A DNA stretch of 64,000 nucleotides from Desulfobacca acetoxidans DSM 11109 (GTDB lineage Bacteria; Desulfobacterota; Desulfobaccia; Desulfobaccales; Desulfobaccaceae), in the NCBI RefSeq assembly GCF_000195295.1, contig NC_015388.1:1364001-1428000 (forward strand). Direction: 5' to 3'. The notes beneath the pieces were generated by a model that did not search any database, was not told the DNA's origin, and worked only from the letters and a program-made list of their open reading frames with translations. The position numbers were made by a program, and so were the translations under genes. Positions 1 through 9,006 of this stretch are shown in pieces. The stretch's first letter is position 1. Each line of letters starts with the position of its first letter.

Positions 1-1835
1 ATTTTCAGAAGGCCGTCTTGCGCATCGGAGATTTTCTCATATATCTCAGCCTGGGACTGGTGGCGGTGCTGGTGCTGGTGCAGTTGCACCGGGGTGCCTC
101 GGTTCTCGAACTGGTCCAGTTCGCCCTGATTCTCACCGTGGCCTCCATCCCGGTGGCCATGCCGGCGGTGCTCTCCGTCACCATGGCCATGGGCGCCCTG
201 ACCCTCTCCAAGATCCAGGCCATTGTCTCGAGGCTGGAATCCATCGAGGAAATGGCTGGCATCGACATTCTCTGTTCCGACAAAACCGGCACCCTGACCC
301 AGAATAAGCTCACCCTGGGAGAGGCTGTAGTCTTCGCGGCCAAAGATGACCAAGAATTGATCCTTTGGGGTGCCCTGGCTTCCAAGGAGGAGGATCGGGA
401 CCCTATTGATCTGGCGGTGATTGCTGGGTTACCCGATGCCGGAATACTCAGCCGGTATCATCAACAACGGTTTATCCCCTTCGATCCGGTGAGTAAGCGT
501 ACGGAAAGCCTGATAACGGATTCCCGGAACCAGACCTTCACGGTGGCCAAAGGGGCCCCCCAGGTAATTATAGGCCTGTGTCGGCTGACCCCTGATGAAT
601 CCGCCCGCGCTGAAAAAACCGTGAACGAACTGGCTGCCCGGGGCTACCGGACCCTGGGGGTGGCTCGCACCCAGAATGGCAGTGTGTGGGAGTTCCTCGG
701 AATCTTGTCCCTCTACGACCCGCCCCGGGAGGATTCTGCGGCTACTGTCGCCAACGCCAAGACCCACGGAATTACCATCAAAATGGTCACGGGAGATAAT
801 GTGGCCATCGGTCGAGAGGTTTCCAGACAGTTGGGGTTGGGAAGCAATATACAGCCCGCTGATCGCCTTTTCCGAAAGGGTGAGGTGTCTGAACAGCTCA
901 GTACGCTGGCCGCAGCCCAGATTGAGACAGCCGACGGGTATGCCCAGGTCTTCCCGGAACATAAATACGGTATTGTCAAGGCCCTGCAGACCAAAGGGCA
1001 CATCGTGGGTATGACCGGGGACGGAGTCAACGACGCCCCTGCCATCAAACAGGCGGATGTGGGCATCGCGGTGAGCGGCGCCACCGATGCCGCCCGTGCC
1101 GCCGCCGCCTTGATTCTTACGGCTCCTGGCCTATCGGTGATCATCAACGCCGTGGAAGAGGCCCGTAAGATTTTTGAGCGCATGAACAGTTATGCCATCT
1201 TCCGCATCACTGAAACCATCCGCATCATGTTCTTCGTGGTATTGGCCATGATCTGCTACAATTTTTATCCTATTACCGCCATCATGATCATCCTATTGGC
1301 CTTTTTCAACGATGTACCCATTATGGCTATCGCCTTTGACAATACCCGGATAGACCCGCAGCCGGTGAGTTGGGACATGCACCGGGTGCTGACCGTGTCC
1401 ACCGTTCTGGGGCTCATCGGAGTGGGGGAAACCTTCGGTCTGCTGATCATTGCCCAGAACTGGCTGCGCCTGGATGTCGTCCAGGTGCAGACCTTTATCT
1501 TTTTAAAGCTGGCGGTGGCCGGGCATCTTACCCTCTTTGTCGCCCGCACCCCCTGTTTCTTTTTGTCGCGTCCTTTCCCTGCTCCGGCACTCTTGTGGTC
1601 CGCCGTTGTCACCAAAATCCTGGCCACCCTCTTTGTGGTCTATCCTTTTGGGATCATTGCTCCTCTAACCTGGTCTCAAGTGGGTCTAGTCTGGGGTTAC
1701 TGCCTGGTATGGGTATTTGTGGAAGATGTGGCCAAACTGATGGTCTATCGTCATCTTGACATGGTGGGTCCTCGGCACCAACGGTTTCTGGGTTTGCTGA
1801 AACAACGTCTCACCCACTACGCCCATCGCTCTTAG
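1..1835 (+). CDS. P-type cation ATPase, C-terminal part (P3A proton-pump-like)
   Basis: Cation-transporting P-type ATPase cut by the left window edge: the frame is open to base 3, so the TTG at 18 is not a real start. Numbering from that TTG, it shows the membrane motif IPVAMPA (about 44-50), the phosphorylation loop CSDKTGTLTQ with phospho-acceptor Asp88, the P-domain motif MVTGDN, the hinge GDGVNDAPAIK, and then a C-terminal bundle of hydrophobic helices. The order and the IPVAMP variant resemble plasma-membrane H+-ATPases (P3A) rather than heavy-metal pumps; no CPx motif is visible in what remains. The actuator domain lies outside the window. The ion specificity is inferred from family resemblance only. 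Confidence 0.9.
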   Translation, partial: FQKAVLRIGDFLIYLSLGLVAVLVLVQLHRGASVLELVQFALILTVASIPVAMPAVLSVTMAMGALTLSKIQAIVSRLESIEEMAGIDILCSDKTGTLTQNKLTLGEAVVFAAKDDQELILWGALASKEEDRDPIDLAVIAGLPDAGILSRYHQQRFIPFDPVSKRTESLITDSRNQTFTVAKGAPQVIIGLCRLTPDESARAEKTVNELAARGYRTLGVARTQNGSVWEFLGILSLYDPPREDSAATVANAKTHGITIKMVTGDNVAIGREVSRQLGLGSNIQPADRLFRKGEVSEQLSTLAAAQIETADGYAQVFPEHKYGIVKALQTKGHIVGMTGDGVNDAPAIKQADVGIAVSGATDAARAAAALILTAPGLSVIINAVEEARKIFERMNSYAIFRITETIRIMFFVVLAMICYNFYPITAIMIILLAFFNDVPIMAIAFDNTRIDPQPVSWDMHRVLTVSTVLGLIGVGETFGLLIIAQNWLRLDVVQVQTFIFLKLAVAGHLTLFVARTPCFFLSRPFPAPALLWSAVVTKILATLFVVYPFGIIAPLTWSQVGLVWGYCLVWVFVEDVAKLMVYRHLDMVGPRHQRFLGLLKQRLTHYAHRS

Positions 1836-1836
1836 G

Positions 1837-1899
1837 GGCTGGCTGCAAACCGGTTTTATCCGTGTGGCACAGGCTTCCAGCCAGGGTAGAATTTTTTTC
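1837..1899 (+). terminator. weak intrinsic terminator candidate after the ATPase gene
   Basis: A GGCTGG/CCAGCC inverted repeat (1837-1842 with 1877-1882) is followed, after a short gap, by seven Ts at about 1893-1899. The loop is long and the T-tract is not adjacent to the stem, so this is only a possibility. Confidence 0.25.
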
Positions 1900-2152
1900 T
1901 TATTAGCTCGAAGCTTATTTTCCTGGTAATCTCGAAACTAAAAACTCGAAAATCCAAACTATGCTGATATTTTCAGGTTAGAAATTTTTATTTCAAAGAT
2001 GAACGGAAAGGCAAAATATTCTATAATTATCCGGTAAATACTTACACTGGTTTCAGCGTCCAGTTAAAATAAGACGTTTGCCGCGGCAGAGGGCGACCTT
2101 GGGAACGTCGAAATCCGGCAGACCCCCGCAAATATGGAGTGATCACAAACTC

Positions 2153-3406
2153 ATGTCATACCCAGAAGGCAGCATCATCCCCAGACCCGAACATCCCATC
2201 TCCCGAGCCGATATCGACGTTGATGTCTTAAAGGTGCTCTACCGCCTGCATCACAAGGGACATCTGGCGTATCTGGTGGGAGGCGGAATCAGAGACCTCT
2301 GGTTAGGGAAGCAACCCAAAGATTTTGATATTGCTACGGACGCCCATCCCCAGGAAATCCGCCGTATTTTCCGTAACAGCCGCATCATCGGCAAACGGTT
2401 TCGCCTGGTGCAGGTATTTTTCAAAGGGGGCAAGATCGTCGAGGTCTCCACCTTTCGCAGCCGGTCGGAATTCGACGCCGAAGTAGATATGTTGGCTCCA
2501 AACAACACCTTCGGTTCTCCGGTGGAGGATGCCCAGCGGCGTGACCTGACCATTAATGCCCTGTTCTATAATATCGCTGATTTCTCCATCCTGGATTATG
2601 TAGGAGGCGTCAAGGATCTTCAGGATGGCATCATCAGGGTTGTCGGACCGCCGGAAATCCGCTTTCAACGGGATCCGGTGCGGATGCTCAGAGTCTTACG
2701 CCATGCCTCTCGCACCGGTTTTCAGATCGATCCCACCGCATGGTCCGCCATCCAGTCCTACCGGCATCTCATCCGTTTATGCTCCCCGGCCCGGGTGCGA
2801 GATGAGCTTTTGAAAGATTTTAGAAGCGGTTACTGCAGGGATTTCTTTCAGCTCATGCTGGCGAGCGGGTTACTGGCGGCCATCTTCCCGCACATTGAGG
2901 AGACGACAGATGGCGCCGCCTTTAGTGGTCTGCAGCCGCGGATGCAGGCGGTGTTTGGAACGATTGATCTTCTAACTATGGGAGGCCTGTCTCTCAGCGA
3001 AGCGTTTTTTTGGACCGCGTTTCTCATTCCATTTCTTGAAAAAGTTACGGTCTTGCCTTTCCAGCAGATAGAACCGGAGACCGTCGCCAAATACGTGGAC
3101 GAATCCTTGAGCCCGCTGGAGTTTGCCCGCGGCCGCCGGGATGAGGTGATCATGCGATTGGTCACTGTTTCCCAATTAATGCATCAACTTGGCGCCGGGC
3201 GTCGTGTCTCGGCCCGTCTCAAACGGCGCCTTTGCCTGCCCGAAGCCTGGCTGCTGTATCATATCCTCACAGGTGCTTCACAAAAATTCTTTGAAGACAT
3301 TATAGCCCAACAATCGGTGAAGCCGGTCCTGCCCGAGAAGCCACCAACCACAAAGCGGCGCCGAGGTCGACGCCGCACCCACCGGAAAAAAGTTTCTCCT
3401 ATCTAA
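2153..3406 (+). CDS. pcnB: poly(A) polymerase I / tRNA nucleotidyltransferase family protein
   Basis: Class II nucleotidyltransferase that adds template-independent A tails (or CCA ends) to RNA. Near the N-terminus it has LVGGGIRDLWLG and the catalytic DFDIATDAHP with Asp57/Asp59, then RRDLTINALFYN and RDPVRMLRVLRHASR of the neck and body. The segment RIIGKRFRLVQVFF fits the signature separating poly(A) polymerases from CCA-adding enzymes, and the tail is very basic (KRRRGRRRTHRKK), as in bacterial PcnB. The open frame reaches back to a TTG at 2078, but those 25 codons do not look like family sequence, so the ATG at 2153 is chosen (417 aa). It stands alone between two non-coding stretches. 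Confidence 0.88.
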   Translation: MSYPEGSIIPRPEHPISRADIDVDVLKVLYRLHHKGHLAYLVGGGIRDLWLGKQPKDFDIATDAHPQEIRRIFRNSRIIGKRFRLVQVFFKGGKIVEVSTFRSRSEFDAEVDMLAPNNTFGSPVEDAQRRDLTINALFYNIADFSILDYVGGVKDLQDGIIRVVGPPEIRFQRDPVRMLRVLRHASRTGFQIDPTAWSAIQSYRHLIRLCSPARVRDELLKDFRSGYCRDFFQLMLASGLLAAIFPHIEETTDGAAFSGLQPRMQAVFGTIDLLTMGGLSLSEAFFWTAFLIPFLEKVTVLPFQQIEPETVAKYVDESLSPLEFARGRRDEVIMRLVTVSQLMHQLGAGRRVSARLKRRLCLPEAWLLYHILTGASQKFFEDIIAQQSVKPVLPEKPPTTKRRRGRRRTHRKKVSPI

Positions 3407-3455
3407 TCGGTTTGTTGAGTTCTAGGCCGAAATTAAGTAACTCTAGAGTTGCCTG

Positions 3456-3497
3456 AGAGAATAGAGCAATGAATGGTGGGCGGTGCCTACCCTACGT
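3456..3497 (+). repeat. partial copy of the ~107-bp dispersed repeat (family R2)
   Basis: The stretch GAGAATAGAGCAATGAATGG followed by the near-palindrome GGTGGGCGGTGCCTACC matches the first ~40 bases of the longer copies at 35060-35167 and 49612-49717. Only the head of the element is present here. Confidence 0.6.
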
Positions 3498-3525
3498 TTA
3501 AAAACCTCGATTTCTCGATATCGCA

Positions 3526-3560
3526 GCATTCTAGAAGGCGGGATGCGCTCCGCTTTGGCT
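3526..3560 (-). repeat. short GC-rich dispersed repeat (family R3), inverted copy
   Basis: The core GAAGGCGGGATGCGCTCCGC at about 3534-3553 matches, in reverse orientation, the stretch at about 11795-11830. The rest of 3407-3662 shows no gene. Confidence 0.5.
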
Positions 3561-3662
3561 TACGCCGATCTGCGATTCCCGCTACAACACGGCAGAGCAG
3601 GTTCCCGCTTGGATCGGTGATTTATGAGGAATTGGTGGAGCAATGGGTGGTAACCGATGATA

Positions 3663-4838
3663 TCAACCATGTCTGGCTAGAAATTCGTCAATGTAGCCGA
3701 AGATGACCTCATCATCGGACATTACCATATCCATCTGTTTGGTAAAAACCTCCAGACGTCCTAAAATCTCCAGGAGTTTTAGTAACGCTTTCTGGTCCTG
3801 GCCGCTCTGGCGGGCGTCCAGGAGGTCCCCCTCAATGGCAACTTGAAAATTCAGACGGGTCAGGACGCCCTGAATCAGCCGCAGCCGCCGGACCCGGCGC
3901 TCCACCGAGGCGGCGCCTCCCTGGTAATGAAAGCGGATATAATTGCGCCGCACCAGATCATCGACGTAAGACTCTATGGTAGAAGCGTGGTAACCTAAAC
4001 AGAGGCTGAAGTTCATGTAGTTCTGGGCCAGGAGGGCTAAACTGACTTTTTGGAGCTGATCTTCGGCCCGGGGTGTGGTGGAGGTGACGCCGATCACCGA
4101 AATAAAGCCCTTCATGTCCAGGGGGCGGGCTTTAGGCCAGGGTATGGACATCATGCCGGCCAGAAAGGAGCGGAAGGGCAGGGAGGTAACATCGTCTAAA
4201 TGCACAGTAGCGGCGGGGCGCGCCAGGCCGCCGCCGACGTCGATAACCAAGATAGGCACCAGCCGGCCGGTTATGAGGCTGGCCGCCTGGTTTTTCGTAA
4301 CCTGACCCCGCAGACTGAGGCAGAACATCTCGTTCAGACGTTGTTCGGCGATGCCGTTCAGGAGGTCTTGAAGGTTGGAATAGGCACCCGCTTTTTCAAA
4401 ATCGGTTGGAACGTCCTTTGCCTCGGCGGCAAAAAGGAGGGCCCGCATTGCTTCCCACCGGTACCGGCTATCCCCCTGGACCTGATCGCCCGTGGCTTCA
4501 AGAGATTGAAGTTCCTGGTGCAGACGGTTGGTAAGATCAACAGAGGCATTGATCAGACCCTCGGGGGGGGTCTTACAGAAATCCTGGAGCAGGTCCATGG
4601 CCTGACGGGTGTGCTGCAGGAGGCCGGCCCCCAAACCCTGCAGTTGGGAGAGATTGACCTTATCCGGAACTGTCATAAGGTGGTACAGGCGGTCCAGTAG
4701 TTCCTGGGCTGCTTCGGTTGCAGCCATGATCGCCATAAAACACTGGAACTTTTTCTGGTATTGGTCGGCCAGGCTGAGACGGGTCCTAACAGGTTCAGCG
4801 GCGCCTCCCTTTTTAAAAAATTTTCTCCAGAAGGCCAC
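3663..4838 (-). CDS. conserved hypothetical protein, similar to the C-terminal region of PEP-synthase-like proteins
   Basis: A 391-residue soluble protein of unrecognised function. Its second half (VPILVIDVGGG..., FRSFLAGMMSIPWPKARPLD, YMNFSLCLGYHASTIESYVD, NYIRFHYQGGAA followed by an Arg-rich helix) resembles the C-terminal region of large PEP-synthase/pyruvate-phosphate-dikinase-like proteins of Desulfobacterota, but no phosphohistidine or nucleotide-binding domain is present. The N-terminal third is helical. The frame can be read from an ATG at 4889, but that codon lies inside the terminator hairpin of the upstream operon; the GTG at 4838 follows a perfect AAGGAGC at a 6-base spacing and is chosen. 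A single-gene unit. The relationship to PEP synthase is recalled from sequence pattern and is not verified. Confidence 0.65.
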   Translation of the reverse strand: MAFWRKFFKKGGAAEPVRTRLSLADQYQKKFQCFMAIMAATEAAQELLDRLYHLMTVPDKVNLSQLQGLGAGLLQHTRQAMDLLQDFCKTPPEGLINASVDLTNRLHQELQSLEATGDQVQGDSRYRWEAMRALLFAAEAKDVPTDFEKAGAYSNLQDLLNGIAEQRLNEMFCLSLRGQVTKNQAASLITGRLVPILVIDVGGGLARPAATVHLDDVTSLPFRSFLAGMMSIPWPKARPLDMKGFISVIGVTSTTPRAEDQLQKVSLALLAQNYMNFSLCLGYHASTIESYVDDLVRRNYIRFHYQGGAASVERRVRRLRLIQGVLTRLNFQVAIEGDLLDARQSGQDQKALLKLLEILGRLEVFTKQMDMVMSDDEVIFGYIDEFLARHG

Positions 4839-4868
4839 AATCGGGCTCCTTGCATGAGGTAACAGTCG

Positions 4869-4907
4869 AAAAAAAACCAGGATAGCCATATTATACGGCT
4901 ATCCTGG
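4869..4907 (-). terminator. intrinsic terminator of the TSUP operon
   Basis: Read on the minus strand: an 11-bp perfect stem (CCAGGATAGCC with GGCTATCCTGG), a 9-base loop, then eight Ts (4876 down to 4869). It lies about 90 bases past the stop of the gene ending at 4997 and before the GTG start of the next minus-strand gene. Confidence 0.9.
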
Positions 4908-4996
4908 CCAGTCCAGCAAGCTTAGTCTTAACGAATTCTGCGCGATAATACCAAATCTCTTAACCGGGAACCGGGAACCAGCTTACCGGGGCTGCT

Positions 4997-5722
4997 TCAG
5001 ACTTCTTCTTTATGTCCCGCCTCTGCCCCCATGCCAAAGCCCTCGAAGATCTCAAAAACGCCGTAGCCATACCAGAGGGTGTAGACCACATAGAAGACCA
5101 GCATGAAGGTCAAAAGTAAAATGTTGTTACTTACCGGTTCGGGTGAGATGCCGTAGAAATTATATCCGGGTTCAATCGACCGTTTGGAAATTTCGATGAG
5201 GGCGGCGGCCTGCTTAAAGGAGGCGGGGGTCGCCTGTTTTTTCAAGGCCTTATCCATTTCCTGGAATGAAATCCACCAGGTCTTCAGGGCTGCCTTGGGT
5301 TCAAGGTTATATTTGGCCGTGAGCCTGTCACCGTGATTGTGAAACATCACTTCGGCATCGTAAATGGCGGCGAGCATCACCTGCCCCATATCACCCTTGA
5401 TCTTTAACACCTGATTGTTTAATTCGACGGCGGCCCCAGCTTGCGTATACAATAATTCCGCCTTTTGGGCCACTTCGGCGTCTTTGAATTTCAATTGTAC
5501 CTCAAAAGTTTGCCCCTTAAAACCGACGGCCACTTTCCGCATATCAGCCATATAGTTGCTGGAGCCTTTGGCCAGAGAGTTGAAGAAGTCATCGGAAAAC
5601 TCCAAACCATTGCGGTCCCTGCCATTGGCGCCTTTGCCATACCAGGGCATGAAGATGGCAATCAACACTGCGAGAAAGGTAGCCAGGAGGATGATTCCGG
5701 TAGTAAGCTTCTTTTTGTTCAT
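4997..5722 (-). CDS. hypothetical membrane-anchored protein, TSUP partner
   Basis: A 241-residue protein with one N-terminal membrane segment (about 8-27), a large mostly hydrophilic middle domain predicted to sit outside the membrane (about 30-195), and a second hydrophobic segment near the C-terminus (about 198-220) followed by an acidic tail. I do not recognise the family. It starts 3 bases after the stop of the TSUP exporter gene, and its ribosome binding site (GGGGGAGG) is built from the last codons of that gene, so the two are almost certainly cotranslated and may form one transport unit. An intrinsic terminator closes the pair. Confidence 0.75.
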   Translation of the reverse strand: MNKKKLTTGIILLATFLAVLIAIFMPWYGKGANGRDRNGLEFSDDFFNSLAKGSSNYMADMRKVAVGFKGQTFEVQLKFKDAEVAQKAELLYTQAGAAVELNNQVLKIKGDMGQVMLAAIYDAEVMFHNHGDRLTAKYNLEPKAALKTWWISFQEMDKALKKQATPASFKQAAALIEISKRSIEPGYNFYGISPEPVSNNILLLTFMLVFYVVYTLWYGYGVFEIFEGFGMGAEAGHKEEV

Positions 5723-5725
5723 CGG

Positions 5726-7009
5726 TTATGCCTCCCCCCTTAACTTTTTAATATTCGCAAAGAACATATAGAACACCCAGATGGCAAAAGAGCCGGCGAT
5801 GGCAAAGAAGATGATGAGTCCAGCGGTATCAAAGATATTTGCCGTGGTCGCTGAGATATCGATATACTCCATATCTCTAAGCTTCTTCGGCAGGGCAAAA
5901 AAGCGGTTGAAGAATCCGGCCAGAATAGTGATAGCGTAGAACCCCCGGATATAGATGCCCTTGACAACCTTGGTGGTGAGGGCGCCCACCTGGATGCCAA
6001 ATAAGGAGCCCAACAGCATTCCCATGGCCAAGGTATAGAAGATGAAGCCGTAGATGGCGTATTGGCTGATGGCGGCATAACCGGCGGTGAAGATGATTTG
6101 GAGAATATCGGTCCCGACAGTGGTGAAGGATGAGACTCCCAAGAGATACACGAACATCGGGAAGGCCAGGAATCCGCCGCCAACGCCCATGATAGCGGCG
6201 ACGACACCGACGACGAAGCCGCACAAGGCCACAAAAACCCCCGAGATATGGTTGCCGCCTGGAACTATATCTTCGTCAAAAGTGATCATGGGTGGCAGGT
6301 GGACGGCCTGGAGTTTCTGGGCCAGGCCAGTGGTGCCAGAAGGTGCAGCGGGTTTGCCTTCGCCATGGCTGTGGGGGTCCTGGATCTTGGTGTCGGATCC
6401 AGCCCGGCGCAGCTTCAAAAAGTCGGTCATGGCGTAGAATCCCAGAAAGCCCAAGAGGAAGACATACACCAGCGAAATGAAGAGGTCGCTCAATACCGGA
6501 TTGGTCTCGTAAATCCAGCGGTTAAGGACGCCGCCGCCGGTGGCGCCCAAAAGTGAGCCGAAGAGGAAGGCGATGGCAAGTTTGACCGATACATTCCCCA
6601 TTTTTCTGTGGACTGCCGTGCCCATGATGGCCTTGGCGAAAATGTGGAAGAGGTCGGTACCTACGGCCAGAATCCCTTTGATTCCGGCGCTCATCAGGGC
6701 CGGGGTGATGATAAAGCCGCCGCCGGCGCCGATGCAGCCGGTGACCAGACCGGCAGCCAGCCCGATAAAGATGGTGGCGAAAAAGATCCCCGGGGTGTAA
6801 AACGCCGGTGCATAGGCGCTCTTGCTGCCGATTAAATCTCCCGCCGCCCAGGTGTAGCCCATGACTCCAAGAATGGGCAGGCAGAGAACCAAAAGGAGCA
6901 GTAACTTTTTGCGGTTGCGGACGATATGGTTGGAAGTTTCTATCTCCCAACGGGCATGGGCCTCCGCAGCCAGCTTCAACATGGTGAATAAACGTCGGCC
7001 GCGACTCAT
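5726..7009 (-). CDS. TauE/SafE-type (TSUP) anion exporter
   Basis: A 427-residue polytopic inner-membrane protein of the sulfite/sulfoacetate exporter (TSUP) superfamily. Both characteristic half-repeats are visible: GLAAGLVTGCIGAGGGFIIT near residues 80-100 and GFVVGVVAAIMGVGGGFLAF in the second half, each followed by small-residue-rich helices. A hydrophilic loop with PHSHGEGKPAAPSG separates the halves. A 30-40 residue cytoplasmic N-terminal extension precedes the first helix. The ATG at 7009 follows AAAGGAGGT. It is the first gene of a two-gene operon. In sulfur-metabolising bacteria such proteins move sulfite, sulfonates or related anions; the substrate here is unknown. Confidence 0.85.
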   Translation of the reverse strand: MSRGRRLFTMLKLAAEAHARWEIETSNHIVRNRKKLLLLLVLCLPILGVMGYTWAAGDLIGSKSAYAPAFYTPGIFFATIFIGLAAGLVTGCIGAGGGFIITPALMSAGIKGILAVGTDLFHIFAKAIMGTAVHRKMGNVSVKLAIAFLFGSLLGATGGGVLNRWIYETNPVLSDLFISLVYVFLLGFLGFYAMTDFLKLRRAGSDTKIQDPHSHGEGKPAAPSGTTGLAQKLQAVHLPPMITFDEDIVPGGNHISGVFVALCGFVVGVVAAIMGVGGGFLAFPMFVYLLGVSSFTTVGTDILQIIFTAGYAAISQYAIYGFIFYTLAMGMLLGSLFGIQVGALTTKVVKGIYIRGFYAITILAGFFNRFFALPKKLRDMEYIDISATTANIFDTAGLIIFFAIAGSFAIWVFYMFFANIKKLRGEA

Positions 7010-7600
7010 AAGCAGAATAACCTCCTTTATTCCTTAAATTATTGCTTTGCCACGGTCTCAGCCCTTAAGCCCCAGGCTCAAGAGGAGAGCTGTTCATTAT
7101 GGAGATACAGTAAATTATTGCCGGCTTATTAAACCTCATGCCTCGGCAACGCCAGCAACCTTTCTGCCAGATAAGTGCAATCGATATGCCAATTTCAGCC
7201 AAGGTCTAATCCACCTAATAAAGAGAGAGAATGGCTGCTTTGAGATGGTCGGGCCCTCCAGTTGTGCCAGATTTTTTTACGGAGTGTAAAATCTGATGGC
7301 AAAAGCAGCCGGATAAATCTCCAACCCAAGGCTAGTGCCAGCGAGCCATGACAAAGGGAAGGGTTAAATCTGGGCTCAAGAGTATTGCCCGTTGGGGTGC
7401 CGCTGAGGAAATCCGACTCCGAAAGCGGAGAGACTGTATCCTTGAGCATGTATTCTTTCCGGTTTACGACTCGCTCGCGTCCGGTCCTTTCACCTTGACA
7501 GTCTTGGCCAAACCGGATAAAAATCTGGCATATTGAAGAGCTGGTTTTCATGGTGTAGCCCCTGGGATCCGGCAGTTATAAACGGCAGGAGAACTGTTAC
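7010..7600. other. intergenic region between divergent genes, with one hairpin
   Basis: A 591-base non-coding stretch between the divergent TSUP operon and the CoA ligase gene. The only clear structure is an imperfect inverted repeat at 7265-7300, with inner arms CAGATTTT and AAAATCTG (7268-7275 and 7288-7295). The minus-strand frame across 7195-7551 has no recognisable protein character. Confidence 0.5.
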
Positions 7601-8896
7601 GTGTATTGGAATTGCGAGATTGAGACTTTAACCACTGATAACCTCAAAGGTCTGCAACTGGAGAGGCTGCGGCGGACGGTTGCCCGAGCCGGCCAGAGTC
7701 AATTTTACGGCCAGCGGCTGGAACAGGCTGGCATTGTTCCGGATGACCTGGGATCTTTGGAGGACATCCGCATGCTGCCATTCACCACGAAAGACGATTT
7801 GCGGACGAGCAGCCTCCAAATGCTTACGACCCCATTAAAAGAGATCATCAGACTGCATGCCTCTTCGGGGACCACCGGTCAGGCCACGGTAATCTACTAT
7901 ACCCGGACTGATATTGAACTGTGGGCCGACTTGGTGGCCCGTTCCCTGTACATGACCGGAATGCGGCAAGAGGACGTCTTTCAAAATATGATGGGTTACG
8001 GCTTGTTCACCGGCGGGCTGGGCTTCCACTATGGGGCTGAGCGGTTGGGCGCCTTGACCATCCCGGCAGGGGCTGGCAACAGCAAACGCCAGGTACAGCT
8101 CATGCGGCAGTTTAACGTTACTGCTATTCATATCATCCCGAGCTATGCCCTTTTTCTGCTCCAAACCTTTGAAGAGTTAGGAGTTGATCCTCGGGACCTG
8201 CCTCTACGCCTGGCTTATATCGGGGCTGAACCGTACTCCGATGCCACCCGCCGGCGCATCGAAGCAGCGTATGGCGTAAAAGCATATAATTGTTATGGCC
8301 TGTCAGAATTGAACGGGCCGGGAGTAGCCTTTGAGTGCCCGGAGCAGAACGGTTCCCATGTTTGGGAGGACAGCTACCTAATAGAGGTCCTGGATCCATC
8401 CACCCTTGATCCGGTCCCGCCCGGAACCGTGGGTGAATTAGTCTTCACCAACCTTACCCGTCAGGGAATGCCGTTATTACGCTACCGCTCCCGTGACCTC
8501 GCTTCCTATGATGACCGCCCCTGCCCCTGTGGCCGGAGCAGTCGCCGCATCTCCCGCATCCAGGGCCGCACCGACGACATGATCATTCTTAAAGGGGTCA
8601 ACATCTTTCCTATTCAAATCGATCGGGTGCTTATGAGGCTTCCCGAAGTGGCTTCCAATTATCTCATCGAAATGCAGCAGACCGGAGGGAATGATCAGAT
8701 GGTCATTAAGGTGGAGGTCAAACAGGAGTATTTCAGCGAAGATTTGGCGTATCTCAAAGGACTGCAAAAACGGATTACAGAAGCCCTGAAGAGTGAACTG
8801 TTAGTTACCCCCAGGGTTGATTTAGTGGAGCACAACTCCCTGCCTCGGACCGAAGGCAAGGCAGTCAGGGTAGTCGATTCTCGTCCGAAGGCTTGA
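7601..8896 (+). CDS. phenylacetate-CoA ligase family protein
   Basis: An adenylate-forming acyl/aryl-CoA ligase of the PaaK type (431 aa, normal length). It has the ATP/AMP motif ASSGTTGQ at 87-94, YGLSELNGPGVAFEC in the middle, then LRYRSRDLA and the Cys-rich CPCGRSSRRISRIQGRTDD that introduces the mobile C-terminal domain, with ILKGVNIFP. The GTG at 7601 is preceded by AGGAG. In anaerobes such paralogues activate phenylacetate or related aromatic or indolic acids; in Desulfobacterota many copies exist whose substrates are not known. It is a single-gene unit, so context does not narrow the substrate. Confidence 0.88.
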   Translation: MYWNCEIETLTTDNLKGLQLERLRRTVARAGQSQFYGQRLEQAGIVPDDLGSLEDIRMLPFTTKDDLRTSSLQMLTTPLKEIIRLHASSGTTGQATVIYYTRTDIELWADLVARSLYMTGMRQEDVFQNMMGYGLFTGGLGFHYGAERLGALTIPAGAGNSKRQVQLMRQFNVTAIHIIPSYALFLLQTFEELGVDPRDLPLRLAYIGAEPYSDATRRRIEAAYGVKAYNCYGLSELNGPGVAFECPEQNGSHVWEDSYLIEVLDPSTLDPVPPGTVGELVFTNLTRQGMPLLRYRSRDLASYDDRPCPCGRSSRRISRIQGRTDDMIILKGVNIFPIQIDRVLMRLPEVASNYLIEMQQTGGNDQMVIKVEVKQEYFSEDLAYLKGLQKRITEALKSELLVTPRVDLVEHNSLPRTEGKAVRVVDSRPKA

Positions 8897-9006
8897 TTGT
8901 CGACCCGGCTGCCGTCGCTGGTGATGTCCAAGGGCAGGACTGACGCAATTTTTGTGGAACACGCGGCGGTTTTCGCATAGTACGCCGTCGTTGGGCGGTT
9001 AAGCGG

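Noticed and set aside
7267-7299. Intrinsic terminator in the gap upstream of the CoA ligase gene
   Set aside because: The inverted repeat is not followed by a T-tract on either strand and lies between divergent genes, so there is no transcript for it to end.
7195-7551. 118-residue minus-strand open frame
   Set aside because: Composition is rich in Ser, Leu and Arg without domain pattern, no ribosome binding site, and it lies in a divergent promoter region.
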